From: Streptomyces sp. NBC_01264
Lineage (GTDB): Bacteria; Actinomycetota; Actinomycetes; Streptomycetales; Streptomycetaceae
NCBI RefSeq assembly: GCF_026340675.1
Contig: NZ_JAPEOX010000001.1
Coordinates: 744,001 to 808,000 of the forward strand
Reading direction: 5' to 3'
DNA length: 64,000 bases
The translations under genes were made by a program, and so were the position numbers. Below the pieces are notes generated by a model. That model saw nothing but the letters and a program-made list of their open reading frames with translations. It was not told the origin of the DNA and did not search any database. Position 1 is the stretch's first letter. Each line of letters begins with the position of its first letter. Below, one piece after another: positions 1-9,025 of the stretch.

Positions 1-112
1 AGGTGGCGCGGGGGGACCGCCGGTGCGGTGCGCGGGGAGGGCGGCGACGCCGGGGCCTGTCGCCCGGGAGGGCGTCGCCGGGAGGTGCCACGCCGAAGCG
101 CGGGGCGGCTGA

Positions 113-190
113 CGCGGTGCGGTGCGTTTGCTCTACGCGGTGCGGTGCGGTGCGCGGTACCTGCGGTGCGGTGCGGTGGGTTGCCCTGCG
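113..190. repeat. GCGGT pentamer microsatellite
   Basis: Overlapping short tandem copies of GCGGT/GGTGC recur across this interval, interrupted by a short GTTTGCTCTACGC segment. No gene is attached to it. G-runs are too short for a clear quadruplex prediction. Confidence 0.6.
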
Positions 191-659
191 GTGGGGGATG
201 CAGCGCGGGTGGGGAGGTGGTGCGGTTGCCGTGCCGTGTCGGCGCGGGGTGGCCGACACGGTGTGAAGTGAGGCGGCGATGTTGTTACACGTGTCACCTC
301 AGGTGCTTGGACACTGTGTAGCACCCGTTCCCCGGTCTAGCCAAGGGTTGGCGCAGACCTCCGTACAGATCGTGACCCGTATACGAAGTCCAGGTGGATC
401 ACGTGTAACCAATTCAATGCAGCCCCGGGGCAAGTCCAACCGGCCGAGAACCTTCTTGCTCTTGTGGCGACGGTCACGCGTCCGCAATACTCCGCACCGA
501 CCCAGCCCAACCGAAGCCCACCCATCTCTGCGGCTCCCGGTCACGGCGCCGGCAGCCCGGGGGTCGCACACCCGGGACAGCCCGGTCTACACAGGCACCA
601 CCGAGACCCCGGGCACCCCGAACGGCTCGCCCGACCCAGGCAGCTCAAGCCCCCGGGGC

Positions 660-1150
660 TGCTGGGGCACCCCGAGCAACTCGGACACGCGGCCCGGACA
701 CGCCGACCAACCCAAGCAGCGCGGCCGACTCAGGCCACTCGGATACCCCGAGCAGCCCAGGCCGCAAGGCCGGCTCAGGCGGCCCCTACACCCCGAGCAG
801 CTCAGGGCACGGCCCGCTCGGGCAGCTCGACCGACTCGAGCAGCCCGGCCCGCTCGGGCAACTCAGACCCCGGGCGGCTCAACCGGCTCGGACACCCCAA
901 GCAGCCCACACAGCTCCGGAGGCACGGCCAACTCAGGCCGCCCGGACACCCCGAGCAGCCCAGACAGCACGACCGGCTCAAACCCCGGGCCGCTCAACCG
1001 GCGCGGACATCCCGAGCTCACGTAGCACGTCCGGCTCAGGCGGCCCAGGCACCCGAGGCAGCACGGCCCGCTCGGGCAACTCGACCGACTCAGACAGCTC
1101 AGACCCCGAGCAGCTCAACCGGCCGGGACACCCCGAGCAGCCCAGGCGGC
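660..1150. repeat. Dispersed degenerate minisatellite, core CACCCCGAGCAGCCC
   Basis: At least six imperfect copies of the core are seen near 664, 750, 785, 892, 948 and 1127, with intervals of roughly 35-180 bases. A second longer pair, starting CACGGCCCGCTCGGGC, occurs near 807 and 1064. The copies differ by scattered substitutions, so this is an aged array rather than a recent expansion. Confidence 0.55.
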
Positions 1151-2205
1151 CAGGCCGGCTCAGGCGGCCAGGGATCCAGAGGGCGGGGCATCTGGATCCC
1201 TGGCGTCCCGAGCCGCCCGGACCCACGGAAACTCCCCGGTCCGCGGAAAGCCACTGGGAAACCCCCGGCCTCCCGGAGCCGCCCAGACGACCGCGACTGG
1301 CCGCCCCGGCCCGCCGGCCGACTTGGGCGCCTGCGCCTACACTCCGGCAACTCGGCCGATCCAGCAGACTCAACCGACCCGGCTGACCCACTCCGCCGGA
1401 GCCCAGGCCGTTCGCTCCCGCACCGGGCGTCGCACTCCGACCGACCTGCCAGGACCCACCCCACCCACTCGACCACCCCCGCCGCCCGAACCCTTGCGGC
1501 ACCGATCCGATCGCCCTCTCCCATCGTCTCCGCCCGCCTCCTTCTCCCCCTCCACCGCTCACTCCCCACCCGCCACTTCCGCGCGGCTTCACCCATCGGC
1601 TTTCCGCTCACCTCCGCAGCGGGCGTCCACGCGTCCCCGACAGTGCGCCCCCTTCGCACGCCTCCGCGCATCCCCTTCCGCACACGTCCTCAACCTGACC
1701 GCCGTCACCGCCTCCCCCGACGGCTCCATCACCCTCGCCTTCCAGACGGCCTGACCCGGACGACCCGCGCCCTCGACAGCGCGCGCCATCCCACGCCTGC
1801 GCGCATCACCTTCCGCCCACCTCCGTCCATCACCTCCCCGCACCTCTGCGGCGCGCATCCGCACCTCCGCAGCAAGACCTCCGCCCCCCATCCGTGCGCG
1901 CCTCCGCAGGCTTCCGCGGGTGCCCCTCCGCACACCTCCGCCCGCCGCGCGCCGACTCCGGCACGCCCGCCGCCCCACTTCGCTCACCGCACGCCAGCAC
2001 CCGAACGCCCCTCCCCTCCGCACCCCGCTCGGCGGACGTCAGCTCCTGCACGCCCGCCGCCCGTCCCCACCCCGCTCACCGCACGCCCGCACGCCCGCAC
2101 CCGCACGCCCGCCACCCCTCCGCTCCGTCCCCGCGCTTCGCGCACGTCCGCTGCCCTCCCATGCGCCGCATCGCGCCTTGGGAGGCGGCCGCGAAAGGTT
2201 CCGCC

Positions 2206-2928
2206 ATGTCCGGCTTCCCCGGTCACGCCCCCACCCCGCCACCGATCACCGCCCGGCCGCCCCGGCGCCCCGTCCCCGCGGCTCCGCCCCGCCACGCCCT
2301 CGCCTGGGGCCTGGCACTGACCCTGCTGTCCGCGCTGACCGGACTGCTCCTGCGCCTGGACGAACGGCCCTTCTTCCAGGGCCTCGACGACGCGTGGGCC
2401 GCTTCACTGAAGGGCTCGCCCGCGGACACCGCCAGCGGGTTCGCCACCGTGCTCGACCGCTTGGGCGGGCCACTGGGTACGGTCCTGCCGCTGCTGTTGA
2501 TGGGCTGCCTGTGCATGTACGGGCGCTGGCGGTCGGCTCTCTTCGTATTCACCACGGCGATCGTGGCCAACGTGCTCCTGGTACTGCCCCTCAAGCAGTT
2601 GGCCGACCGGCCGCGACCCCCGCACACCTGGGTCCTGGTCAACGACGGCTCGTACCCGTCCGGCCAGGTCTTCAGTGCGGTGGCCCTGGTGATGGCGGCC
2701 GCCGTGGTGCTGTTCCCGCCGGGCGGCCGGCGCTGGTGGTGGCTGATCGGCGGGTCCTGCACCGGCGCCATGATGTGGAGCCGCACCTGGCAGCACGCCC
2801 AGTGGCTGAGCGACACCTTCGCGGGCGCCCTGGCGGCCGTAGGGGCCTGCCTGCTCCTGTGGCGGGCGTTCGCACCCCTACTGGAGACGGAGGCGGAACG
2901 CATGGCGTCGGACACCCTCTGGGTCTGA
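2206..2928 (+). CDS. PAP2-superfamily membrane protein, catalytic histidines replaced
   Basis: A 240-residue polytopic protein with the layout of membrane phosphatidic acid phosphatases (PAP2). The start is ATG 2206; the frame remains open upstream only into repetitive DNA. Hydrophobic segments are visible from about residue 30 onwards, several to the C-terminus. Motif 1 is intact: K130 followed six residues later by RP (KQLADRPRP). Motif 2, normally PSGH, reads PSGQ with Gln154. Motif 3, normally SR-x5-H-x3-D, reads SRTWQHAQWLSD, with Ser192-Arg193, Gln199 where the nucleophilic His belongs, and Asp203. Losing both histidines should abolish classic lipid-phosphatase chemistry, so it may be a pseudo-enzyme or bind a lipid phosphate. 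The fold assignment is firm; the activity is not. Confidence 0.8.
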   Translation: MSGFPGHAPTPPPITARPPRRPVPAAPPRHALAWGLALTLLSALTGLLLRLDERPFFQGLDDAWAASLKGSPADTASGFATVLDRLGGPLGTVLPLLLMGCLCMYGRWRSALFVFTTAIVANVLLVLPLKQLADRPRPPHTWVLVNDGSYPSGQVFSAVALVMAAAVVLFPPGGRRWWWLIGGSCTGAMMWSRTWQHAQWLSDTFAGALAAVGACLLLWRAFAPLLETEAERMASDTLWV

Positions 2929-3245
2929 CGGCCCTCCGCCCCCTCAGGGAGCGATCCCCAGCTCGAAGCTTTGGGCCGCCGGCACACGACTGCATCAGCG
3001 CGATGCCGCCGGCCAGGTACGGATGGACGGACGGACGGACGTGCGCCGGAAGCCGCCTCAAGTGCGGTTGGCGGCGGCGCGGCCGCCCGGCTCGCGCGCG
3101 CCCCATCCGACCGCCTCACCGCCTCACCGCCTCCCGCATCCACCGACTAACCCCGCTATCGCGAAACATTGACGGTCGCTGAATTCGCACCATATTCTCG
3201 ACGGGTCGGCACGCGTTCCGCGCGCGGACCAGGAAGGATCGACTC
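2929..3245. other. Intergenic region with esterase promoter
   Basis: This 317-base gap holds no gene. It contains a short ACCGCCTC tandem (about 3113-3137), then the only AT-richer stretch in the gap, which carries the promoter listed separately, and a purine-rich AGGAAGG ribosome-binding site just before the esterase start at 3246. Confidence 0.6.
3169..3198 (+). promoter_or_regulatory. Housekeeping-type promoter for the esterase gene
   Basis: A -35 box TTGACG (3169-3174) and a -10 box TATTCT (3193-3198) are separated by 18 bases. Transcription would start near 3205, leaving a leader of about 40 bases that contains the AGGAAGG ribosome-binding site. Confidence 0.6.
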
Positions 3246-4802
3246 ATGGCATCCACCCCAGGCCCCGGCCCCCACCACCCCGTGGCACACCCGCCCGCGG
3301 GCCCGCTCCTCGGCGCGGTCGAGGACGGGCTGTCCGTCTTCCGGGCCGTGCCCTACGCCGCACCCCCGGTCGGCGCGCTGCGCTGGCGGCCCGCGCGGCC
3401 GCATCCGGGCTGGAGCGGCATCCGGGACGCGACCGCCGACGGGCCCAGCGCCCCGCAGATATACATGGAGGGCGGCGACCCCGTCCTCGGCGGGCACGGT
3501 TCGCCGCCCTTCGACGAGGACTGCCTGACCCTCGACATCTGGACCCCCGCCGTCGACGACGCCCGGCGGCCGGTGCTGGTCTGGATCCACGGCGGGGGCT
3601 TCGTCTCCGGCTCCGGGTCGCTGCCGAACTACTCCGGCGCGACCTTCTCCCGCGACGGGGACCTGGTCGTCGTCAGCATCAACTACCGCATCGGACCGCT
3701 CGGTTACCTCTACACCGACTCCGAGGAGCAGCCCGACGGCTCCGGCGCCAACCACTGGCTGAGCGACCAGCTCGCCGCCCTGCGCTGGGTACGGGACAAC
3801 ATCTCCGCCTTCGGCGGCGACCCCGACTCGATCACCGTCGCGGGCCAGTCGGGCGGCGCGGTATCCACGGCCGCCCTCGCGGGACTGCCCGAGGCCCGGG
3901 GACTGATCCGCCGGGTGATCCTGATGAGCCCGCCGTTCGGGCTGGACCTCCCCGCACCCGACGCCTACCGGGAGCGCACCACCGCGTTTCTGGAGCTGGC
4001 CGGGGTCAAGACCCTGGCCGAGCTGCGGACCGTGCCGTGGCCCGAGCTGATCGGCGCCATGGGCGGGCTCTTCGCCCTGACGACGCGGTGGGGGTACTGG
4101 CCCACGCCGTTCCTGCCCGTGGTCGACGGCGTCACCCTGCCCCGCCACCCGGCGCAGGCCCTGCTGCACGGCGCCGCCGAGGACATCGAGGTGATGATCG
4201 GCTGGACGCGGGAGGAGGCCAACTTCGGCTTCGCCCTCAACGAGGCCTACGCCGCCGCCGACCGGGAACAGGTGACCGCCCGGATCGCGGACACCTTCGG
4301 CCCCGAAGCCGCTCCCGACGTGTACGCGGCGTACGAGCGCGCCCGGCCGGGAGCCGGGCCGGCCGGCGTCCTGATGGACCTCATCACCGACGAGCTCTTC
4401 CGCGTGCCCGCCCTCCGGCTGGCCGAGGCGCGGGCCGCGGCGGGCCGTCCGGTATGGGCCTACCAGTTCGACCTCCCCGCAGCCGCCTACGACGGCCGGC
4501 TCGGAGCCGCCCACTGCCTCGAACTGCCCTTCGCCTTCGCCAACTTCGACCAGTGGGCCCACGCACCGCTGACGGCCGGGCTCGACCCCGCCGTCCGGGA
4601 CGGGCTCGCGCACGCCATGCACGGGGCCTGGATCTCCTTCGTCCGCACCGGCGACCCGAACCATCAAGGCCTGCCGACCTGGAACCCGTACGGGAAGCAC
4701 GCCCGCACCACGATGCGTTTCGACACCGTGGTCGGCGCGCTCGACGACCTCGCCGGGGACTCCCTGCGCCTGCACGAGGGAGCGCTTCCCCGGCCCGAGT
4801 AG
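3246..4802 (+). CDS. Type B carboxylesterase (para-nitrobenzyl-esterase family)
   Basis: A 518-residue alpha/beta-hydrolase of the cholinesterase/type B carboxylesterase family, which hydrolyses carboxylic esters. The oxyanion-hole motif HGGGF lies near residue 117. The nucleophile elbow is GQSGG with Ser202; the usual second residue of GESAG is Glu, here Gln. The catalytic His is probably His423 in GAAHCLELPF, and the acid is likely in WTREEANF near residue 320. There is no signal peptide, so the enzyme should be cytoplasmic. It has its own promoter (3169-3198) and is followed by a LacI regulator 102 bases downstream, which may control it. Length is normal for the family. The natural ester is unknown. 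Confidence 0.9.
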   Translation: MASTPGPGPHHPVAHPPAGPLLGAVEDGLSVFRAVPYAAPPVGALRWRPARPHPGWSGIRDATADGPSAPQIYMEGGDPVLGGHGSPPFDEDCLTLDIWTPAVDDARRPVLVWIHGGGFVSGSGSLPNYSGATFSRDGDLVVVSINYRIGPLGYLYTDSEEQPDGSGANHWLSDQLAALRWVRDNISAFGGDPDSITVAGQSGGAVSTAALAGLPEARGLIRRVILMSPPFGLDLPAPDAYRERTTAFLELAGVKTLAELRTVPWPELIGAMGGLFALTTRWGYWPTPFLPVVDGVTLPRHPAQALLHGAAEDIEVMIGWTREEANFGFALNEAYAAADREQVTARIADTFGPEAAPDVYAAYERARPGAGPAGVLMDLITDELFRVPALRLAEARAAAGRPVWAYQFDLPAAAYDGRLGAAHCLELPFAFANFDQWAHAPLTAGLDPAVRDGLAHAMHGAWISFVRTGDPNHQGLPTWNPYGKHARTTMRFDTVVGALDDLAGDSLRLHEGALPRPE

Positions 4803-4806
4803 GCCC

Positions 4807-4826
4807 GTCCGCCCATCCGGGCGGGC
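4807..4826 (+). terminator. Short GC hairpin after esterase gene
   Basis: GTCCGCCC-ATCC-GGGCGGGC forms an 8-bp stem with one G-T pair immediately after the esterase stop. There is no U-tract, as is usual in actinomycetes, so termination strength is uncertain. Confidence 0.4.
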
Positions 4827-4904
4827 CCGCGCTCCCTTGATCTAACTCGTGTAACCTTCGAAGGGAAGGCAGCGAGCCGATCAAAAGGAGCGTCGATCGA
4901 CGTC

Positions 4905-5912
4905 ATGGCCAAAGACACTCCTGTTCCGGCGTCCCCGACCAGCGCCGACGTGGCCCGCCTGGCCGGGGTGTCCCGCGCCACGGTCTCCTTCGTCCTCAAC
5001 GACACCCAGGGCCACCGCGTCGGCGAAGCCGCCCGCGCGCGCGTCCTCGACGCCGCCCGACAGCTGGGCTACGTACCGCACGCCGCGGCCCGGTCCCTGC
5101 GGGCCGGCCGCAGCAATCTCGTCCTGATGCCCTCGTCGATCTCCGCGGTCGGCCGCCTCGTCAGCGACTGGGTCGACGATCTGCACAGCGAGCTGGACCG
5201 GCACGGCTACACCGCGGTCCTGCACGCCGGACGCTTCAACGATCCCCTCGACGCCGCCCGCGCCTGGGCCGAACTGCGTCCCGCGGCCGTCATCGCCCTC
5301 GACGGGGACCGCCTCACCGCCCAGGCCGCCGATCTGCTGCGGCGCGCCGGGGTGCGGGGGCTGATCGCCTTCGCGGCCCACCCCGTACCCGGCGTGCACA
5401 CCATCGGCTTCGACCACGCCCTCATCGGCGCCACCGCCGCCGAGCACCTGATCGCGCGCGGCCGGACCCGTATCGGCGTGGTCATGCCCCAGGAACGCGG
5501 CCTCGACCTGTTCGCCGGGCCGCGGCTCGCCGGCGCCGAATCGGTCGCCTCCCGCCACATGGCCACGGTCACCCCGGTGGAACTCTCCTACACCCGGGAG
5601 TCCGCGACCGCGCTGGCCCGGCGCTGGCGGAGCCTCGGCCTGGACTCCGTGTTCGCGTACAACGACGAGTACGCCGCCCTTCTGCTCCACGCACTGCGGG
5701 CCGAGGGGATCTCCGTACCGCAGGACGTGGCGGTCGTGGGCTCCGACGACCTGGTCCTCTCCTCGCTCCAGGACCCCCCACTGACCTCGATCCGCCTCCG
5801 CCTGGTCTCGCCGGCCGCGGTCGCGGACGCCGTGCACGAGCTGATCGAAACGGGCACCACGGCGCCCGTACCGGACATAGAGGCGATCCTGGTGCAACGC
5901 GAAACCACCTGA
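4905..5912 (+). CDS. LacI-family transcriptional regulator
   Basis: A 335-residue LacI/GalR-type repressor. The N-terminal helix-turn-helix is clear at residues 9-30 (TSADVARLAGVSRATVSFVLN), followed by the hinge helix with PHAAARSL and a periplasmic-binding-protein-like sensor domain to the C-terminus. The start is ATG 4905, with an AAAGGAG sequence about 15 bases upstream, a little far. It sits downstream of the type B esterase on the same strand. The upstream gap contains CTAACTCGTGTAAC, a degenerate relative of the TTACACGTGTAA palindrome at 9026. Its effector and target are unknown; the esterase or itself are the nearest candidates. Confidence 0.9.
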   Translation: MAKDTPVPASPTSADVARLAGVSRATVSFVLNDTQGHRVGEAARARVLDAARQLGYVPHAAARSLRAGRSNLVLMPSSISAVGRLVSDWVDDLHSELDRHGYTAVLHAGRFNDPLDAARAWAELRPAAVIALDGDRLTAQAADLLRRAGVRGLIAFAAHPVPGVHTIGFDHALIGATAAEHLIARGRTRIGVVMPQERGLDLFAGPRLAGAESVASRHMATVTPVELSYTRESATALARRWRSLGLDSVFAYNDEYAALLLHALRAEGISVPQDVAVVGSDDLVLSSLQDPPLTSIRLRLVSPAAVADAVHELIETGTTAPVPDIEAILVQRETT

Positions 5913-5945
5913 GGCTCTGGCCACCGACCGGGCTCCCCGGACGAC

Positions 5946-5976
5946 GGCGCCGGTGCGGCCTGCCCGCACCGGTGCC
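5946..5976 (+). terminator. Hairpin after LacI gene
   Basis: GGCGCCGGTGCGG and CCGCACCGGTGCC form a 13-bp stem with one G-T pair and a 5-base loop, 33 bases past the LacI stop. It overlaps the GTG proposed as start of the next small gene, which argues either that the small gene starts later or that it is not expressed from its own leader. Confidence 0.6.
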
Positions 5977-6187
5977 CCGTCGTGCGCCTTGGCAGGTCGA
6001 GTTCACCGGAACGATCGACGCCATGGGCGCGCCCGAACCCAACGAACACGCTCGATCGCTCAGCGGTGAACTGCTGTACTGGGTCACCTTCGACGCGCCG
6101 CAGTACGACTGTGACGGGGCCGGTCCCCATCGCAAGGCCCAGATCTGGGATCGGTACCTCAGGACCGGACCGGAGGCCGCCCTGTAG
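5972..6187 (+). CDS. Small hypothetical protein
   Basis: A 71-residue protein of unknown function. The part from about residue 8 (WQVEFTGTIDAMG) to the C-terminus (RKAQIWDRYLR) looks like a real compact protein: it is balanced, acidic/aromatic, with YWVTFD and QYDCDGAGP in the middle, and unlike the Arg-rich shadow frames nearby. The only in-frame start ahead of that segment is GTG 5972, lying in a terminator hairpin; ATG 6023 would give 54 residues but cut into the ordered-looking part. No ribosome-binding site is convincing at either. The stop lies in a 13-base direct repeat (CCTGTAGGGGTAC, 6181-6193 and 6197-6209). Confidence 0.5.
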   Translation: MPRRAPWQVEFTGTIDAMGAPEPNEHARSLSGELLYWVTFDAPQYDCDGAGPHRKAQIWDRYLRTGPEAAL

Positions 6188-6371
6188 GGGTACAGCCCTG
6201 TAGGGGTACGACACCTTGGGCCGTTCGCACATCCTCCTGGTCCGTCCGGGCTGTCCGCCCGCCTGTATGGATCAAGCCGGGGAGCCGACGGTGGCCGGCC
6301 GTGGTCGGCTGGGGGCGGTCGCTGCGGTCCGCTGACGGCCGGTTACGCAGCGCAGGAGGAGGAGTCCCCCG

Positions 6372-7760
6372 ATGTCTCGTCGGCATGTCCCGGCCGTTCT
6401 CGGCCTCGTGGCGGGCGTGTTGGTGGCGGTCCCCGCCCCTGCCGCCCACGCCGCCACGCTGCAGGTTCCCTGCTCGGTTCCCGAACTCGTCGCCGCGATC
6501 AACGCCGCGAACGGCTCGCCCGGGCCGGACACCCTCCAGCTGGCGCACACGTGCACCTACGAGCTGACGGCGCCGGACCCGGTGAATCCCGGCAACGGGC
6601 TGCCGGTAATCACCAGTGAGATCACCATCGACGGGCGCGGGGCCACGATCAAGCGGGACGAGCGGGGGCACAAGGTGCCGAGGTTCCGGATCCTGCTCGT
6701 CGGCCCGACAGGGAACCTCACGCTCGACCGTACGACGGTCAGCGGCGGCTACGCCACGGACTGCCCCGCCTTCCCCGACCCGCCGGGCCTGGCCTGCGGT
6801 GGCGGCATCTCCAACACCGGACGGATGAGCGTGACCCGCAGCAGGATCACCGGGAACACGTCCCGGTCCGACGTGTTCGCCCAGGGCGGCGGCATCGACA
6901 ACCCCGGCACCGGCAGCGTGAGCGGGACCGAGGTCAGCGCAAACCACGTCATCTACAGCGGCAGCGATCTCGGCAGCGGAGCCGCGGGCGGCGCCATCGC
7001 CAACGACGGTCCGCTCACGGTCACCGACTCCCGGCTGACCGGGAACACGGCGACCGTCACCGAGAACACCCAGAGCTTCGCGTTCGGGGCCGGCATCATC
7101 AGCTTCGCCGAAACGACCGTTCGTGACACGGTCATCAGCAAGAACCGTGCCTTCGCCCGGGGCGGGTTCGCGCGCGCCGCCGTCTCCAACGGCATCCCGG
7201 AGCCGGGCAGGATGACCATCACCGGCGGCGGCATCACGGCCAACACCTCGGACAGCCCGCACGGCGTCGCCCAGGGCGGCGGCATCGCCAACAACGCCCT
7301 GATGACCGTCAGCGGCGTGAAGATCAGCGGGAATCGGGCCGTCGCCGAGAACGGCACCGCGCGCGGCGGCGGCGTCCGCGTGGGCCCCTTCGGGACCCTC
7401 GCCCTGAGCGACAGCCAGATCACCGGCAACACCGCCGACGCACCGGGCGGCACGGCTCAGGGCGGCGGCCTCGACAACCCGGACGGCGGCCGCCTGACGG
7501 CCAAGCGCAACAAGGTCCTGCGCAACACGGCCGTCGCCAAGGGCGGCACCGCGCAGGGCGGCGGCCTCTACCACGCCGGGGGAACCGAGGAGCTGGGCAG
7601 CACGACGCTGGAGGAGAACACCCTCACGCGCAACCGGGCGGGTGACGGCGGCGGCATCTTCACGGCGTCCGGCGTCCTCACCCTGAACGGTGACGACGTC
7701 CGCGCCAACCGCCCGAACAACTGCAGGCCGGCCGGCGCGGTCCCCGGCTGCACCGACTGA
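6372..7760 (+). CDS. Secreted right-handed beta-helix protein
   Basis: A 462-residue exported protein. The signal peptide is residues 1 to about 28, with an Arg-rich start, a Leu/Val-rich core and an AHA-AT cleavage region. After a Cys-containing cap (CSVPELVAAINAAN), the rest is a series of imperfect 25-45-residue coils, each with N-rich turns such as ITGNT and a G-G-G-I or G-G-G-L step (AQGGGI, ARGGGV, AQGGGL). This is the pattern of parallel beta-helix repeat proteins, often polysaccharide lyases, adhesins or surface polymers. No catalytic residues are recognisable, so enzyme activity should not be assumed. The start is ATG 6372 behind a strong AGGAGGAGG. It faces the hydrolase gene at 7900, with a shared terminator between. 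Confidence 0.85.
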   Translation: MSRRHVPAVLGLVAGVLVAVPAPAAHAATLQVPCSVPELVAAINAANGSPGPDTLQLAHTCTYELTAPDPVNPGNGLPVITSEITIDGRGATIKRDERGHKVPRFRILLVGPTGNLTLDRTTVSGGYATDCPAFPDPPGLACGGGISNTGRMSVTRSRITGNTSRSDVFAQGGGIDNPGTGSVSGTEVSANHVIYSGSDLGSGAAGGAIANDGPLTVTDSRLTGNTATVTENTQSFAFGAGIISFAETTVRDTVISKNRAFARGGFARAAVSNGIPEPGRMTITGGGITANTSDSPHGVAQGGGIANNALMTVSGVKISGNRAVAENGTARGGGVRVGPFGTLALSDSQITGNTADAPGGTAQGGGLDNPDGGRLTAKRNKVLRNTAVAKGGTAQGGGLYHAGGTEELGSTTLEENTLTRNRAGDGGGIFTASGVLTLNGDDVRANRPNNCRPAGAVPGCTD

Positions 7761-7788
7761 GAGCGCTCCCCGGGCTGGGCCGTCCCCT

Positions 7789-7828
7789 CCGGTTCCCCCT
7801 CGCGCCCACCGGGCGGAGGGGGAACCGG
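7789..7828. terminator. Bidirectional terminator
   Basis: CCGGTTCCCCCTC (7789-7801) and GAGGGGGAACCGG (7816-7828) make a perfect 13-bp stem with a 14-base loop, in the gap between two convergent genes (stops at 7760 and 7900). Confidence 0.8.
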
Positions 7829-7899
7829 CGCGTCCGGCGACGGCGACAGCTTGCGCGCCCCCGCCGCCGGAGCGGCCGTTCCTTCTCCCGCTACGAGCC

Positions 7900-8859
7900 T
7901 CAGGCGCCCAGGTGACGGACGAGGAAGGCCACGCTGTCGGCGACGATGCGGCCGATGTCGGGAGAGCCGAGGAAGATGTGGTCGGCGCCTTCCACAGGGG
8001 TCAGGAGGACCTCGCCCCCGGCCTTGGCGAGGGCCGTGGCGAGTTCCTCGCTCTGGCTGTACGGGACCAGGCCGTCAAGGGTCCCGTGGACCAGGAGGAA
8101 CGGCGGCGGGTCGGAGCCCTCGACGGCGTACGTGACCGGGCTGGCGGCCCGCGCCAGCTCCGGGCTCTCGGCGACGGACGCGCCGAGCAGGGCTTCGTAG
8201 GGGTCGGGGAACTCGGCTCCGCCGGGCAGCGGCGGGAACGCCGGCATGGGGTGCTCGGCGAGGGTCACCAGGTCGGAGACCCCGTACCAGTCGACGACGG
8301 CCCGTACCGCGGTGTCACCGGCGCCCACTCCCTGCGTGCCCTCCAGGGCCACGGCGTCCGGGGTGTCCGCGCCGACGACCCCGGCGAGGGCCGCGAGGTG
8401 GCCACCGGCGGACTCGCCCCAGACAGCGATCCGGTCCGGGTCGATGCCCAGGGTGGTGGCGAACTGCCGGACGTAGCGGATCGCGGCCTTCACGTCGTGC
8501 AGCTGGGCCGGGAACGGGGCCTCCAGGCTGTGCCGGTAGTCGATCGAGACGAGGGCCAGCCCCGCCGCCAGCACCGATCCGTGCAGCAGCTCGACGGGCA
8601 CGGTCGGCGGCGGGTAGCGCCGGTCGCCGTCCAGCCAGCCACCGCCGTGGATCCACACCACCGCCGGGAAGGGGCCGTCACCCGCGGGTACGTGGACGTC
8701 GAGCAGGCGGGGACGGTAGCCGGGCGAGGTCGCGTAGGTGACCCCGTCGAAGTGGCGGACCCCGTCCACGTCCACGACGGCCGCGACGGGTGTCTGGAAC
8801 GGCGGCGGCGGCCAGGTCATGTCCACCGTGTCGATCGCGGCGGGGGGCGATTGCGTCAT
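7900..8859 (-). CDS. Alpha/beta hydrolase, HSL/BD-FAE type
   Basis: A 319-residue cytoplasmic alpha/beta-hydrolase. It carries the HGGGW oxyanion motif near residue 71, a GESAGG nucleophile elbow near residue 152, an Asp in HGTLDGLVPYSQ near residue 267 and a His in GADHIFLG near residue 298, giving a complete catalytic triad. This set is typical of hormone-sensitive-lipase-like esterases and the acetyl-xylan/feruloyl esterase group. The start codon ATG 8859 is preceded by GGAAGGG. No signal peptide is present. It stands alone, with a terminator downstream and a 293-base gap upstream that contains a perfect 12-base palindrome. Confidence 0.88.
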   Translation of the reverse strand: MTQSPPAAIDTVDMTWPPPPFQTPVAAVVDVDGVRHFDGVTYATSPGYRPRLLDVHVPAGDGPFPAVVWIHGGGWLDGDRRYPPPTVPVELLHGSVLAAGLALVSIDYRHSLEAPFPAQLHDVKAAIRYVRQFATTLGIDPDRIAVWGESAGGHLAALAGVVGADTPDAVALEGTQGVGAGDTAVRAVVDWYGVSDLVTLAEHPMPAFPPLPGGAEFPDPYEALLGASVAESPELARAASPVTYAVEGSDPPPFLLVHGTLDGLVPYSQSEELATALAKAGGEVLLTPVEGADHIFLGSPDIGRIVADSVAFLVRHLGA

Positions 8860-9025
8860 TTCGGCCCTTCCAATCTGCTCGGCCCAGGGGGCCGACGGGT
8901 CGAGGTGCGGGTCAGTCGAGGTGCGGGGCAGCGGATCCGGCCCCGGCGCAGCGATAGCGGTACGGACAAGGCTTCGTGACGTATGTCCGAAATGCTTGCG
9001 CGAGCCGGGGAGGAGGCCTAGCGTG

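Larger units (their letters stand above)
1..2205. other. Repetitive, apparently non-coding region
   Basis: No convincing gene is visible here. Long open frames exist on both strands, but their translations are Pro/Arg/Ser/Ala-rich with no motif, no ribosome-binding site and no codon-position bias of the kind seen in the neighbours. The stretch has three textures: a GCGGT-type microsatellite at about 113-190, a less GC-rich patch at about 281-480 with several short palindromes (near-copy of TTACACGTGTAA at 285-296, CACCT-C-AGGTG at 295-305), and from about 590 to 1160 dispersed degenerate copies of a CACCCCGAGCAGCCC-like unit. From 1600 to 2160 it becomes runs of CCTCCGCAC-like sequence. It may be decayed coding DNA or a repeat-expanded spacer. 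Confidence 0.6.

Noticed and set aside
1..480. Linear chromosome end or plasmid origin
   Set aside because: Short palindromes are present but not the closely packed hairpins of actinomycete telomeres, and no replication gene or iteron set is seen.
464..2320. Long plus-strand open frame of 618 codons
   Set aside because: Low-complexity Pro/Arg/Ala translation, no ribosome-binding site, and no protein-like pattern; it persists only because high-GC repeat sequence rarely forms stop codons.
6023..6187. ATG 6023 as start of the small hypothetical gene
   Set aside because: Would remove the WQVEFTGTID segment, which appears to belong to the ordered protein; kept as alternative only.
7761..7770. 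GAGCGCTCCC as another CebR-type operator
   Set aside because: Only one half of the palindrome is present and it lies at a gene end beside an obvious terminator.
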